This document shows positions 37,538 through 46,335 of a DNA stretch of 64,000 nt, one piece after another (position 1 is the first letter of the stretch; the number at the start of each line of letters is the position of its first letter). The position numbers and the translations under genes are program-made. The DNA is taken from positions 4,710,001 to 4,774,000 of the forward strand of contig NZ_CP076135.1 of the NCBI RefSeq assembly GCF_018736105.1. Direction: 5' to 3'. The notes under the pieces are model-generated. The model was given only the letters and a program-made list of their open reading frames with translations, had not been told where the DNA came from and did not search any database. Origin of the DNA: Bradyrhizobium sediminis. Lineage in GTDB: Bacteria; Pseudomonadota; Alphaproteobacteria; Rhizobiales; Xanthobacteraceae.

Positions 37538-37882
37538 ATGCCGAAACTGGGTTCAGCCATGAAGAAACGCGCCGCCCGGGGCTCGGCGTCCGGCCGCCCG
37601 ATCATGGCCCTGCTCGACCTGTTGGGCCGACGCTGGGCCTTGCGGATCATCTGGGAGCTTCGCGACGACCGTGCGCTGACCTCGCGCGCGCTGCGCACGG
37701 CCTGCGACGACGCCTCGCCGACCATCCTGCAGACCCGGCTGTCCGAACTGCGCGAGGCGGGCCTGGTCGAGCTGATCGCCGGCGACGGCTACCGCCTCAC
37801 CGCCCTGGGCAAGGATCTGGCGGGGAATTTCCTGCCGCTGTACCGCTTCGCCGAACGATGGAGCAAGCGCGCGGCTGGCTGA
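37538..37882 (+). CDS. HxlR-family winged-helix regulator
   Basis: A 114-residue HxlR/MarR-like repressor. LDLLGRRWALRIIWELRDDRALTSRALRTAC (about 26-57) followed by SPTILQTRLSELREAGLVE is the HxlR helix-turn-helix and recognition region. Most HxlR proteins lack, as here, a large sensory domain and may respond to aldehydes or oxidants. AGAGGAG six bases before the ATG is strong. It probably represses the divergent CMD-family gene and itself through the two palindromes. The convergent NfeD stop lies two bases after its own stop. Confidence 0.9.
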   Translation: MPKLGSAMKKRAARGSASGRPIMALLDLLGRRWALRIIWELRDDRALTSRALRTACDDASPTILQTRLSELREAGLVELIAGDGYRLTALGKDLAGNFLPLYRFAERWSKRAAG

Positions 37883-37884
37883 TT

Positions 37885-38334
37885 TCACGCCGCCGCCACC
37901 GTCAGGCTGGCGCCGTCGGCCTGCACGACCCTGACCCGGCTGCCGGCGGGCGCGTCGGGACCGGCGACGCGCCAGATGGTGTCGTCGATCCTCACCGTGC
38001 CGGCGCCGTCGATGATCGGCTTTTCCAGCGTGAACACCCGGCCGACCAGCGCATCGGTGCGCTTGTTGAGAAACGGGTTGCTCTGGCTCGCCGATTTGTG
38101 GCTCAACGCCACCCGACGCCACAGCGGCACCGCCGCCACCGCGAACACCGCGAACATCAGGAGCTGCGTCTGCCAGGACGGGTTGATCGCGAACGACAAC
38201 AGGCCGACCAGCAGCGCCGCCAGCCCGAGCCAGAACATGAAGACACCGGGCGCGAGCAATTCCAGCGCCATCAGCACGAAGCCGAAGATCAGCCAGTTCC
38301 AGGTGCCTAGGGAGGTAAACATCTCGGTCATCAT
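37885..38334 (-). CDS. NfeD-family membrane protein
   Basis: A 149-residue short NfeD: three or four hydrophobic segments (about 10-30, 33-50, 55-72) and a C-terminal OB-fold beta domain (ALVGRVFTLEKPIIDGAGTVRIDDTIWRVAG, about 92-122). It lacks the ClpP-like protease part of long NfeD. The stomatin-like gene lies upstream on the same strand, the classic NfeD/stomatin operon involved in membrane microdomain organisation. Two adjacent ATGs (38334, 38331) are possible starts. Confidence 0.9.
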   Translation of the reverse strand: MMTEMFTSLGTWNWLIFGFVLMALELLAPGVFMFWLGLAALLVGLLSFAINPSWQTQLLMFAVFAVAAVPLWRRVALSHKSASQSNPFLNKRTDALVGRVFTLEKPIIDGAGTVRIDDTIWRVAGPDAPAGSRVRVVQADGASLTVAAA

Positions 38335-38402
38335 CCGACCCTCTCAATTATCTGCTTAAGCGATCCATACGACACGACGGCAGCGAGTCCCCACCCGCCC
38401 CG

Positions 38403-38440
38403 CTTTGCCCGGCACCCTCCCCCGCAAGCGGGAGAGGGAA
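38403..38440. repeat. Short inverted repeat, family C (copy 2)
   Basis: CCCTCCCCCGC-AA-GCGGGAGAGGG forms a near-perfect hairpin in the gap between the stomatin-like and NfeD genes; the same core occurs at 47541-47580. Confidence 0.7.
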
Positions 38441-38473
38441 TTCGCTCGCGTCACCGCGCGCGCCACGAAACCT

Positions 38474-39472
38474 CTAGGGCCGCGGCGTGAAGGGCGGCGG
38501 GGTCGGCCCGGTGGTCGGCACCGATCCGCGACGCGCGGCGGCCTGTGCGGAAGCCGAGCTTTCGCCAAAGGTCGCCTTCGCGATCTCGCCGATGCCGGCG
38601 AGCGAGCCCAGAATGCTCATCGCCTCGATCGGCAGCATGACGATCTTCTGGTTCGGCGAATCCGCGAGCTGTCCGAACGCCTTGATGTATTTGTCGGCGA
38701 TGAAGTAGTTCAGTGCGGCGACGTCGCCTTTGGCAATGGCTTCGGAGACCATCTGCGTCGCCTTGGCCTCGGCTTCGGCGGAGCGCTCGCGCGCCTCGGC
38801 GTCGCGGAACGCGGCCTCCTTGCGGCCTTCGGCCTGCAGGATCTGGCCTTGCTTGGCGCCTTCCGCGCGCAGGATTTCCGACTGGCGCTGGCCTTCCGCC
38901 TGCAGAATGTCGGCGCGCTTGACGCGCTCGGCCTTCATCTGGCGTCCCATCGCCTCGACCAGGTCGGCCGGCGGCACAATGTCCTTGATCTCGATGCGGT
39001 TGACCTTGAGGCCCCACGGCGACACCGCAGCGTCGACCACCCGCAGCAGGCGCTCGTTGATCTCGTCGCGGTGCGACAGCACCTGGTCGAGATCCATCGC
39101 GCCCATCACCGAGCGGATATTGGTCATGGTCAGCACGATGATGGCCTGCTCGAGATTGGACACCTCGTAGCTCGCCTTGGCGGCGTCGAACACCTGGAAG
39201 AAGGCGACACCGTCCACCGTCACGGTGGCGTTGTCCTTGGTGATCACCTCCTGCTCGGGAATGCTGATCACCTGCTCCATCATGTTCATCTTGCGGCCGA
39301 CGCGGTCGAAATAGGGAACGATGATGTTCAAGCCGGGCGACAGCGTGCGGGTGAATTTGCCGAACCGCTCGATGGTCCAGTCGAAGCCCTGCGGCACGGT
39401 CTTGACGCCGGCAAACAGTGTGACGATGACGAGCAGCACGAACGCAATGGCAAAAATGTCGAAGCCGGTCAT
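38474..39472 (-). CDS. SPFH/stomatin-like protein (paraslipin, QmcA type)
   Basis: A 332-residue membrane-anchored protein: one N-terminal helix (6-22), the SPFH/Band 7 domain (about 25-190, with LSPGLNIIVPYFDRVG and the NRIEIKDIVPP motif) and a heptad-like coiled coil rich in ILQAEGQRQSEILRAEG repeats (about 205-260). Paraslipins form large ring-like oligomers on the inner membrane and act with NfeD and proteases such as FtsH. The Pro/Thr-rich last 15 residues look unstructured. It is upstream of nfeD on the same strand. Confidence 0.92.
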   Translation of the reverse strand: MTGFDIFAIAFVLLVIVTLFAGVKTVPQGFDWTIERFGKFTRTLSPGLNIIVPYFDRVGRKMNMMEQVISIPEQEVITKDNATVTVDGVAFFQVFDAAKASYEVSNLEQAIIVLTMTNIRSVMGAMDLDQVLSHRDEINERLLRVVDAAVSPWGLKVNRIEIKDIVPPADLVEAMGRQMKAERVKRADILQAEGQRQSEILRAEGAKQGQILQAEGRKEAAFRDAEARERSAEAEAKATQMVSEAIAKGDVAALNYFIADKYIKAFGQLADSPNQKIVMLPIEAMSILGSLAGIGEIAKATFGESSASAQAAARRGSVPTTGPTPPPFTPRP

Positions 39473-39711
39473 AAATCCTCCAAAGCCGCAAAAACCAACG
39501 TCCGCGGACGTATTCTTGTTGGTCTGAATGCCGGCCGCGCCGGTTCAGTATAGCCTTATCAAATATAGCTAAGGGCGAGTTTCGGCAGCCGCCAGATGGT
39601 CCCGGCCCGAACGCCGGCCAAGTGCGCTTCGTTTCCTTAAAGTGCTTCGTTTTGTTAACGAAGCGGTCAAAATCACTTAACCGTCAAATCCAGCTGCCAA
39701 ATTCAGCCTAT

Positions 39712-40749
39712 CTAGATCCAGCCTTGCAGCTCCCGCAGCACCAGCTGGCGGATCACGTCCATGCCGGGATCGCTGTCGTTCAGGCAGGGGATGAAGGTGA
39801 ACTGCTCGCCGCCATTGTGCTTGAAGATCTCGGCGTTTTCCTGGGCGATTTCCTCCAGCGTCTCCAGGCAGTCGGCGGAGAAGCCGGGGGTCACCACGGC
39901 AATCCGGCGCACGCCCTCCTTCGCCAGCTTCTCCATGGTCTTGTCAGTGTAGGGCTGCAGCCATTCATCGGTGCCGAAGCGCGACTGGAAGGTCAGCAGC
40001 AGCTTTCCGGCGTCGAGGCCCATGCGCTTGCGCAGCGCATCGGTCGTTGCGATGCATTGGACCTGATAGGGATCGCCCTTGTCGACGTATTGCTGCGGCA
40101 TGCCGTGGAACGAGGCCACGATCCGTTCGGGCTGGAACGGCAAGCCCGCCAGATGCGCCGATATCGAGACCGCCAGCGCCTCGATATAATCGGGATCGTC
40201 GTAATAGGGCGGCGTGATCCGCAAGGTCGGCTGCGCGCGCATCGAGGCGAGCACGCGAAACACCTCGTCGCATACGGTGGCCGTCGTCGCGGCCGAGTAT
40301 TGCGGATAGAGCGGCACCACCAGGAGCCGGTCGCAGCCCTGCGCCGTCAGCGCCTCGATCCGCGATGCAATCGACGGGTTGCCGTAGCGCATCGCCCAGT
40401 CGACCACGACGTGGTCGTGGTCCGCGATCGCCGCGGCCAGCTTGTCGGACTGGGCGCGGGTGATGGTCTTGAGCGGGGATTCGTTGTTCTCGGTGTTCCA
40501 GATCTTCAGGTAGTCGCGCGCCTTGCGCGCCGGGCGCACGCGCAGGATGATGCCGTTCAGGATCAGTTTCCAGAGCAGCCCCTGGTCCTCGATCACCCGG
40601 GGATCGGACAGAAACTCCTTGAGATAGACCCGCACGCCCCGCGCATCCGCGGTGTCGGGGGTGCCGAGATTGACCAAGAGCACGCCGACGCGTTCCGGCA
40701 CGGTCCCGGCGGCAGCCCTGGCGCTCTCGATTGATGCAACCGCTGTCAT
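39712..40749 (-). CDS. hemH: HemH: ferrochelatase
   Basis: A 345-residue ferrochelatase. VGVLLVNLGTPDTADARGVRVYLKEFLSDPRVIE opens the fold, SFHGMPQQYVDKGDPYQ (about residue 205) is the signature with the catalytic His, and TFQSRFGTDEWLQPYTD near 255 and VTPGFSADCLETLEEI near 285 complete the site (the latter supplies the Glu). It inserts Fe2+ into protoporphyrin IX, the last step of haem synthesis, at the inner membrane. The start is set by ATG 40749. About 240 bases to the stomatin gene on the same strand show no further feature. Confidence 0.95.
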   Translation of the reverse strand: MTAVASIESARAAAGTVPERVGVLLVNLGTPDTADARGVRVYLKEFLSDPRVIEDQGLLWKLILNGIILRVRPARKARDYLKIWNTENNESPLKTITRAQSDKLAAAIADHDHVVVDWAMRYGNPSIASRIEALTAQGCDRLLVVPLYPQYSAATTATVCDEVFRVLASMRAQPTLRITPPYYDDPDYIEALAVSISAHLAGLPFQPERIVASFHGMPQQYVDKGDPYQVQCIATTDALRKRMGLDAGKLLLTFQSRFGTDEWLQPYTDKTMEKLAKEGVRRIAVVTPGFSADCLETLEEIAQENAEIFKHNGGEQFTFIPCLNDSDPGMDVIRQLVLRELQGWI

Positions 40750-40836
40750 AATGCTTGTGGCTTCGCGCGTCGGGTCATCCTTGTCAAGATAATGGCGGTT
40801 TCGATACTGTCGCTTATTGCCGCGTCGGGGGGAACC

Positions 40837-41235
40837 ATGACGGTCGCCGAATGGTGCGTTTTCGCAACGCTGATGCTGTATCTGCTGACGATCGCGCCGA
40901 TCAAATGGATCGGGTTCCGGCGCTTCGACAATGCCAGGCCGCGCGATCCCGCCTTCTACAACGATCCGATCGCGGCGCGCGCGCTGGGCGCGCATCAGAA
41001 CGGCATCGAGGCGTTTCCGTTCTTCGCCATCGCCGTGCTGCTGGCGGAATTCCGGGCCGGGCCGCAGCGCCTGATCGACGAACTGGCGATCCTGTTCCTG
41101 ATCGTGCGGATCGCCTATGTCTTCACCTATCTCGGCAACCGCCCGACCCTGCGCTCGATCCTGTGGAGCATCGGCTTCGCGCTCAATTGCGCGATCTTCT
41201 TTATGCCAGCGATCCGAGGCTGGCTGCCGGGGTGA
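40837..41235 (+). CDS. MAPEG-family membrane protein
   Basis: A 132-residue four-helix protein. FNDARP-like FDNARPRDPAFY near residue 25, then RALGAHQNGIEAFPFFAIAVLLAE (about 42-65) is the MAPEG signature, and RIAYVFTYLGNRPTLRSILW (about 88-108) the second. Bacterial members are glutathione-transferase-like or unknown. GGGGGG just before ATG 40837 favours it; an ATG 15 codons upstream is possible. It is divergent from hemH. Confidence 0.85.
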   Translation: MTVAEWCVFATLMLYLLTIAPIKWIGFRRFDNARPRDPAFYNDPIAARALGAHQNGIEAFPFFAIAVLLAEFRAGPQRLIDELAILFLIVRIAYVFTYLGNRPTLRSILWSIGFALNCAIFFMPAIRGWLPG

Positions 41236-41238
41236 ATC

Positions 41239-41356
41239 CCTCATGGTGAGGAGCGCGTCTTCGCGCGTCTCCGGACGATGCTTCGCATCGCCGGGCGAAC
41301 CATGAAACCCGCGGCCCATCCTTCGAGACGCCGCTTCGCAGCTCCTCAGGATGGGG
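41239..41356. repeat. Palindromic interspersed repeat, family A (copy 3)
   Basis: ccctcatggtgaggagcgcg to ctcctcaggatgggg, with cggacgatgcttcgcatcgccgg inside; closely matches copy 2 at 18966. It exactly fills the space between two convergent stop codons. Confidence 0.88.
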
Positions 41357-42556
41357 TTACAAACACGTCACCCGTTCGGCCGCGAGATAGCCGAACAGCA
41401 AACCGACCCCGAACAGCAGCACCAGCCCCGCCGCGCCGAATTCGATGCCGCGCATCACCAGTGCGCCGCCGCCTTCGCGTCCGGCGCTGAGGCGCCGCGC
41501 CAAATCCTTGGCGGACACCGCGATGACGGCGATGGTCGCGACCGTGATCGCGGTGCCGAGCCCCATCACGAAGGTCGCGGCGATGCCGGCCCAGAACAGG
41601 CCCTGCGCCAGCGCAAACACCAGCACCAGGATCGCGCCCGAACACGGCCGGACGCCGACCGCCAAAATCGCCCCCAGCCCGCGCTTCCAGCCGCCGGGAC
41701 CGGCGAGTTCGCTGGGGTCGGGACCGTGGGAGTGGCCGCAATGCTCGTCATGGACGTGGCCGGGGTCGTGATCGTGGTGATGATGGCCGTGGTCGTGATG
41801 ATGGTGACCATGGCCGTGGTCGTGATCATGGCCGTGATGATGCGCGGCGGCGACCAGCGCAGGCGCCGGCTCGCGCGCCTGCAGCGCGCGGATGAATCCG
41901 CCGCCCTTGGTCCAGACCAGCCGGGCGCCGAAGGCCGCGATCAGCGCGTAGCTCGCGATCTCGATCGCCTTTTCGGCCCCGCACATGGTTTTCGCGGTGG
42001 CGTTGAGCAGCCAGGCGCAGATCCCGACGATCAGGACCGCCACCAGCGCCTGCATCAGCGCCGAGGCGAACGACAGCGCGATGCCGCGCCGCGCGGTCTC
42101 CTGGTTGGCGACCAGGTAGGACGAGATCACCGCCTTGCCGTGGCCGGGGCCGGCGGCGTGGAAGATGCCGTAGGCGAAGGAAATCGCGAGCAGGGTCCAG
42201 ACCGCCGAGCCGTCGGACTTGGCGGCGCGGATCGTCGCGGACATCTCGCGGTAGAATTCCGATTGCCTGGCCAGCAGCCAGCCGACGATGCCGCCGACCT
42301 GCGGCTCGGCAGGGGCTCGCCGCGGCGCGCCGAACGGCGTCTGCGCCATCAGGACATGGATGAGGCCGTCGAGCGCCAGGATGGCGGCCGCCGCCGCGAC
42401 GCAGACCATGACGCCGCGTGCAAAACGCGAGCCTTTTCCGTTTCGAAAGAATCGAAACGGGGCTCCGGATTCTCGATTTGACGCGTTTTCTTGACGCGAA
42501 CCGGCCTCCACTTCGCTTGAAAACGCTCCAGAGCGGGATGGCGGCGTCACGGACAC
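41357..42556 (-). CDS. NicO-family nickel/cobalt transporter (RcnA/HoxN-like)
   Basis: A protein of up to 399 residues with six to seven helices. LLAISFAYGIFHAAGPGHGKAVISSYL (about 122-148) is the NicO motif, a His/Asp-rich cytoplasmic loop (about 235-275: HHHGHDHDHGHGHHHH onward) is the metal-sensing segment, and VGVRPCSGAILVLVFALAQG near 300 the second motif. Partnered with the DUF1007 gene, it probably exports or imports Ni/Co. Translation appears to begin at GTG 42556 (GGTGGAG five bases upstream), overlapping the DUF1007 stop. If so, residues from about 6 to 45 are encoded by a copy of repeat family D; the ATG at 42409 would bypass it but has no ribosome site. Confidence 0.87.
   Translation of the reverse strand: MSVTPPSRSGAFSSEVEAGSRQENASNRESGAPFRFFRNGKGSRFARGVMVCVAAAAAILALDGLIHVLMAQTPFGAPRRAPAEPQVGGIVGWLLARQSEFYREMSATIRAAKSDGSAVWTLLAISFAYGIFHAAGPGHGKAVISSYLVANQETARRGIALSFASALMQALVAVLIVGICAWLLNATAKTMCGAEKAIEIASYALIAAFGARLVWTKGGGFIRALQAREPAPALVAAAHHHGHDHDHGHGHHHHDHGHHHHDHDPGHVHDEHCGHSHGPDPSELAGPGGWKRGLGAILAVGVRPCSGAILVLVFALAQGLFWAGIAATFVMGLGTAITVATIAVIAVSAKDLARRLSAGREGGGALVMRGIEFGAAGLVLLFGVGLLFGYLAAERVTCL
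42421..42540. repeat. Interspersed repeat, family D, inside the nickel/cobalt transporter gene
   Basis: ccttttccgtttcgaaagaatcgaaacggggctcc, gattctcgatttgacgcg, ttttcttgacgcgaaccgg and cacttcgcttgaaaacgctc form the standard Bradyrhizobium repeat, normally intergenic. Here it lies downstream of the GTG start in the transporter reading frame. A degenerate copy lies at 2450-2516. Confidence 0.82.
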
Positions 42557-43185
42557 TCCACCGAGATCTTGTTGGCGAACATCGCGCCGTAGTTCGAATT
42601 GTCGCCGCTCATGAAATTCTGCTCATTGAGCTTTTGCGCCTCGGCGGTGCCGTCGCTCGGCCGCTGCAGTTTCAACTGACAGGCGGCCGGCGCCCCGACC
42701 AGCTTGATCGGGTCCTTGTCGGCGAATTTGAAGTCGATGAAGTAGGCCGGATCGAATACTTCCAACGCAAGCTGCCTGGCTTTCAGCGGCGTCTTCAGCG
42801 GCAGCGTGAGATGCAACGTCAGCGCGCCTTCCTTGTAGTCGAGGAAGTAGTCGACCGGCTCGAGGAATTTCTGCTTCTTGCCCTCGGCCCTGGCGAAGGT
42901 GAAATAGTCGAATTCCTTCAGCGATTCGACATTGGTCTGCGCCAGCGGCGCCAGGTCCTCGCGGCTGTAGACGCCCTTGGTCTTGGTCTCGAGGCCCTGC
43001 AGCGCGTAGGTCGAGAACATGTCGTCGAAGGTCCAGGCATGGCGCACCCCGGTGACCGTGCCGTCGGGGGCATAGATCAGCTCGCTGGAGGCGGTGATCC
43101 AGACATGCGGATGGGCCTGTGCCTGTTTCGCACCGAAGCCGAGAATTCCGGCCAGCAGCAGCAGGCCCAGCCATCCCTGTTTCAT
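42547..43185 (-). CDS. DUF1007-family periplasmic protein
   Basis: A 212-residue exported protein. After a signal peptide (1-24, ending QAQA) comes HPHVWITASSELIYAPDG, the DUF1007 motif whose N-terminal His-Pro-His could bind metal, then GVRHAWTFDDMFSTYALQG. The family is annotated as the periplasmic partner of NicO nickel/cobalt transporters. Its stop overlaps the GTG start of the NicO gene by ten bases. GAGGTG seven bases before the ATG fixes its start. The peptidase gene upstream ends ten bases before it. Confidence 0.88.
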   Translation of the reverse strand: MKQGWLGLLLLAGILGFGAKQAQAHPHVWITASSELIYAPDGTVTGVRHAWTFDDMFSTYALQGLETKTKGVYSREDLAPLAQTNVESLKEFDYFTFARAEGKKQKFLEPVDYFLDYKEGALTLHLTLPLKTPLKARQLALEVFDPAYFIDFKFADKDPIKLVGAPAACQLKLQRPSDGTAEAQKLNEQNFMSGDNSNYGAMFANKISVECP

Positions 43186-43195
43186 CGTCTTCACC

Positions 43196-45286
43196 TCAGG
43201 CCGCCTCAGGGGTTTCCAACAGGCCGCGCCGGCGCAGCAGCGCGTCGGGCTCCGGCTCACGGCCGCGGAACGCGACATAGGCATCCTCCGGGTCGCGCGA
43301 GCCGCCCGACGAATAGATGTCGTCGTGCAGCCGTTTGGCAACCGCGGGGTCGAAAATATCGCCTGTTTCCTCGAAGGCGCCGAACGCGTCGGCGTCCATC
43401 ACCTCGGACCACATGTAGCTGTAATAGCCGGACGCATAGTGATCGCCGGAGAAGATGTGGCCGAACTGGGTCGGCCGGTGACGCAGCACGATTTCCGCGG
43501 GCATCCCGATCTTGTCCAGTTCGGCGCGTTCGAATGCCCGCACGTCGCGGCTGGCCTCGGCCGGCTGGGTATGGAATTGGAGGTCGATCAGCGCCGAGGA
43601 GACGAATTCGACCGTGGCGAAGCCCTGGTTGAACTTGCGCGCGGCGATGAAGCGCTCGAGCAGATCGTCCGGCAGCGGCTCGCCGGTCTGGTAATGGCGG
43701 GCGAACTGCCGCAGCACCTGCGGCTGCTCCTGCCAGTGCTCGTAAAGCTGCGACGGCAGCTCGACGAAATCGGTGAACACGCTGGTGCCCGACAGCGACG
43801 GATAGGTCACGTCCGACAGCATGCCGTGCAGGCCGTGGCCGAACTCATGGAACAAAGTGCGGGCGTCGTCCGGCGACAGCAGCGACGGCTCCCCGTCGGC
43901 GCCCTTGGAAAAGTTGCAGACGTTGATGACCAGCGGCGCCACCTCGCCGTCGAGCTTCTGCTGGTCGCGCAGCGAGGTCATCCAGGCCCCGGAACGCTTC
44001 GAGGAGCGGGCGAAGTAGTCGCCATAGAACAGCGCCTTGTGCTTGCCCTCGGCGTCCCTCACCTCCCAGACACGCACGTCGGGGTGCCAGACTGGAATGT
44101 CCTTGCGCTCGGTGAAGCTGACGCCGAACAGGCGGGTGGCGCAGTCGAAGGCGGCGGCGATCATCTGGTCAAGCGAGAGATAGGGCTTGATCGCGGCGTC
44201 TTCGAAATTGGCCCTGATCTGCCGCAGCTTCTCCGCATAGTAGCGCCAGTCCCACGGCGCCAGCGCGAAATTGCCGCCCTCCCCGGCGACCAGCGCCTGC
44301 AGGGCGTCGCGATCGGCCAGCGCCCGGGCGCGGGCCGGCTTCCAGACCCGCTCCAGCAGGCCGCGCACCGCTTCCGGCGTCTTGGCCATGGAATCCTCCA
44401 GCCGATAGGCGGCGAAGGTCGGGAAGCCCAGGAGCCCAGCGCTTTCCTCGCGCAGCTTCAGGATCTCGACGATGATGGCGTTGTTGTCGTTGGCGTTGTT
44501 GTTGTCGCCGCGCGCGGTGAAGGCCTTGAACACCTTCTCGCGCAGGTCGCGCCGGGTGGAGCTCTTCAGGAACGGCTCCACCGAGGAGCGCGACAGCGTC
44601 ACGATCGCCTTGCCTTCCATCCCGCGCTCGCCGGCGGCGGCCTTGGCCGCCGCGATGAAGCTGTCCGGCAGGCCGTCGCGGTCGGCCTCGCCGAGCTCCA
44701 TGAACCAGTCCTGCTCGTCGCCGAGCAAATGGTGACTGAACGAGGTGCCGAGATGCGCCAGCCGCTCGTTGATCTCGGCCATCCGGTTCTTGGCTGCCTC
44801 GTCGAGCCCGGCGCCGGCGCGGCGGAAGCGGGTATAGGTGCGCTCCAAAAGCCGCATCTGCTCGCCGGTGAGCCCGAGCGTGGCGCGGTTTTCGTGCAGC
44901 ATGGCGATGCGGCCGAACAGCACCGCGTTCATCATGATCGGATTCCAGTGCCGCGCCATCCGCTGCGACACTTCGGTGTCGATCTCGAGCAGCGCCGGGC
45001 TGGAATGCGCCGAGACCAGGTCGTAGAACACCGCCGACACCCTGGAGAGCAGTTTTCCCGAGCGCTCCAGCGCGGTGATGGTGTTGGCGAAATCGGGCGT
45101 GGAGGGATCGTGCTCGATCGCGGCTATCTCGGCGGCGTGGTCGGCGAAGGCCCGCTCGAAGGCGGGAAGGAAGTGCTCCGGCACGATCTCCGCGAACGGC
45201 GGGGTCTCGAACGGGGTCCGCCACGCCTGCAAAAGCGGGTTTGCCTGGGGCTGCGAGCTGGCCGCCATTTCCGTGGTTTCCGACAT
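43196..45286 (-). CDS. M3-family oligopeptidase (oligopeptidase A/Dcp type)
   Basis: A 696-residue thimet-type zinc peptidase. The zinc motif HEFGHGLH lies near residue 480, following FSKGADGEPSLLSPDDARTLF, with the third ligand Glu downstream in the TDFVELPSQLYEHW helix. The N-terminal half is helical and encloses the cleft. It degrades cytoplasmic peptides, including signal-peptide fragments. The C-terminal YYSYMWSEVMDADAF element is typical. ATG 45286 follows a TTG that could also start translation. It ends ten bases before the DUF1007 gene, so it may lead that operon. Confidence 0.93.
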   Translation of the reverse strand: MSETTEMAASSQPQANPLLQAWRTPFETPPFAEIVPEHFLPAFERAFADHAAEIAAIEHDPSTPDFANTITALERSGKLLSRVSAVFYDLVSAHSSPALLEIDTEVSQRMARHWNPIMMNAVLFGRIAMLHENRATLGLTGEQMRLLERTYTRFRRAGAGLDEAAKNRMAEINERLAHLGTSFSHHLLGDEQDWFMELGEADRDGLPDSFIAAAKAAAGERGMEGKAIVTLSRSSVEPFLKSSTRRDLREKVFKAFTARGDNNNANDNNAIIVEILKLREESAGLLGFPTFAAYRLEDSMAKTPEAVRGLLERVWKPARARALADRDALQALVAGEGGNFALAPWDWRYYAEKLRQIRANFEDAAIKPYLSLDQMIAAAFDCATRLFGVSFTERKDIPVWHPDVRVWEVRDAEGKHKALFYGDYFARSSKRSGAWMTSLRDQQKLDGEVAPLVINVCNFSKGADGEPSLLSPDDARTLFHEFGHGLHGMLSDVTYPSLSGTSVFTDFVELPSQLYEHWQEQPQVLRQFARHYQTGEPLPDDLLERFIAARKFNQGFATVEFVSSALIDLQFHTQPAEASRDVRAFERAELDKIGMPAEIVLRHRPTQFGHIFSGDHYASGYYSYMWSEVMDADAFGAFEETGDIFDPAVAKRLHDDIYSSGGSRDPEDAYVAFRGREPEPDALLRRRGLLETPEAA

Positions 45287-45417
45287 CAAGATTTCCCGTT
45301 TCTGGTCCCGAATAGTTGCAGGAACCTATAGCACCTGATGGGGCTTTTTTGGGCCTTTTGCGCTTGATAGCGACGGCCTTTTCATAGAGATTGCGCCCGC
45401 AACAGGACCTTTGGACC

Positions 45418-45678
45418 ATGAGCTCGCAGCCCTCCCCGACCGCTTCCCGCCGGATCGTCTGGCCCAGCGTCATCACCGTCATCTCAGCGGCGATCCTGAT
45501 CGGCGCCGAGGTGTTCGGCGCGGCGTTCGCCGGCGGCTGGGCGCTCGCGATCCTGTTCGGGCTCGACGACACCGGCGCCCACATCCTGCAGGCGGTGCTG
45601 TTCGCGCTCGGCGTCTTCATCATGGTGGCGTTCATCCGCGCCGCGCAGCGCGTCGAGCCGTTCACGCGCCGCGCCTGA
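45418..45678 (+). CDS. Small two-helix membrane protein, unknown function
   Basis: An 86-residue protein with two hydrophobic helices (about 16-45 and 51-73) and a polar, Ser/Thr-rich start. The motif FGLDDTGAHILQAVLFALG between them is typical of conserved small rhizobial membrane proteins but I cannot name a family. It diverges from the M3 peptidase gene. The ATG is preceded by a weak GGACC. Confidence 0.68.
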   Translation: MSSQPSPTASRRIVWPSVITVISAAILIGAEVFGAAFAGGWALAILFGLDDTGAHILQAVLFALGVFIMVAFIRAAQRVEPFTRRA

Positions 45679-45896
45679 GTCGCGTGAAGCAAGAAAGCCG
45701 CGTGGCGCATGCCTCAAAACGCTTACGCTTCCTTAAAGTAACTTAACGTCTGTTCATGTTCGACGCCGCGCGCGCGGCAAGCAGCGGCGCTGCAAGCACA
45801 TGTTAGGCAAATTTGTCCCCAGCCTAAAAAAAATGTTGCGAAGCAGACTCAAAACCCCTATTTCCCGTGTTGCCCAATTTCGCACGTGCCTGTGGT

Positions 45897-46175
45897 CGTG
45901 TGTCAGTCGGTAGGTATCCGGACAAGAGGCCGGACAGCCGCCAAGGGGATGAAGAACCGAGGGTCGCTCTTGTTCGAGCGGCCAGCATCTCTCTCAAGAG
46001 ATGCCGTTGAAGGTCTCTTCGCTCCTTGCAACCGTGACTGGCAGCCGGAGGCGAACCGGCGCACCTCGTTCTCAACGGGGGACGCGACTTAAAGCAACGA
46101 CGGATCGGGCTTTTTTGGTCTCTGCCGGCTTTCCACCAGCCGGCGCGAATACCGAAGAGGCTTGTCCTTCATTGC
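45897..46175 (+). ncRNA. speF-type 5' leader RNA of ornithine decarboxylase
   Basis: The roughly 650-base gap before the decarboxylase gene is dense in stems: ggtatccgg with ccggacagcc, GCATCTCT-ctca-AGAGATGC (45987-46006), cagccgg-aggcgaa-ccggcg and GCCGGCT-ttccacc-AGCCGGC (46125-46145), with a T-run near 46110. Position and layout fit the speF motif found ahead of alphaproteobacterial ornithine decarboxylase genes, probably a polyamine- or translation-responsive leader. Boundaries are approximate. The stretch 45680-45896 before it holds only the presumed promoter. Confidence 0.68.
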
Positions 46176-46335
46176 CAGGTGTGCGGGCGGGATCCTTCCC
46201 AACCAATCCACGGCAGCACAGTTCGGTTTGAGTCTTTTGGCTTCGTTGCGCCTCCATCGCGCGATGTGGCCGGAGCGCTCTTATCCGAGATCATTTTTGA
46301 ACGTGTCCCGTCGCTGGGCCGTTTGGGAGGGTGCT

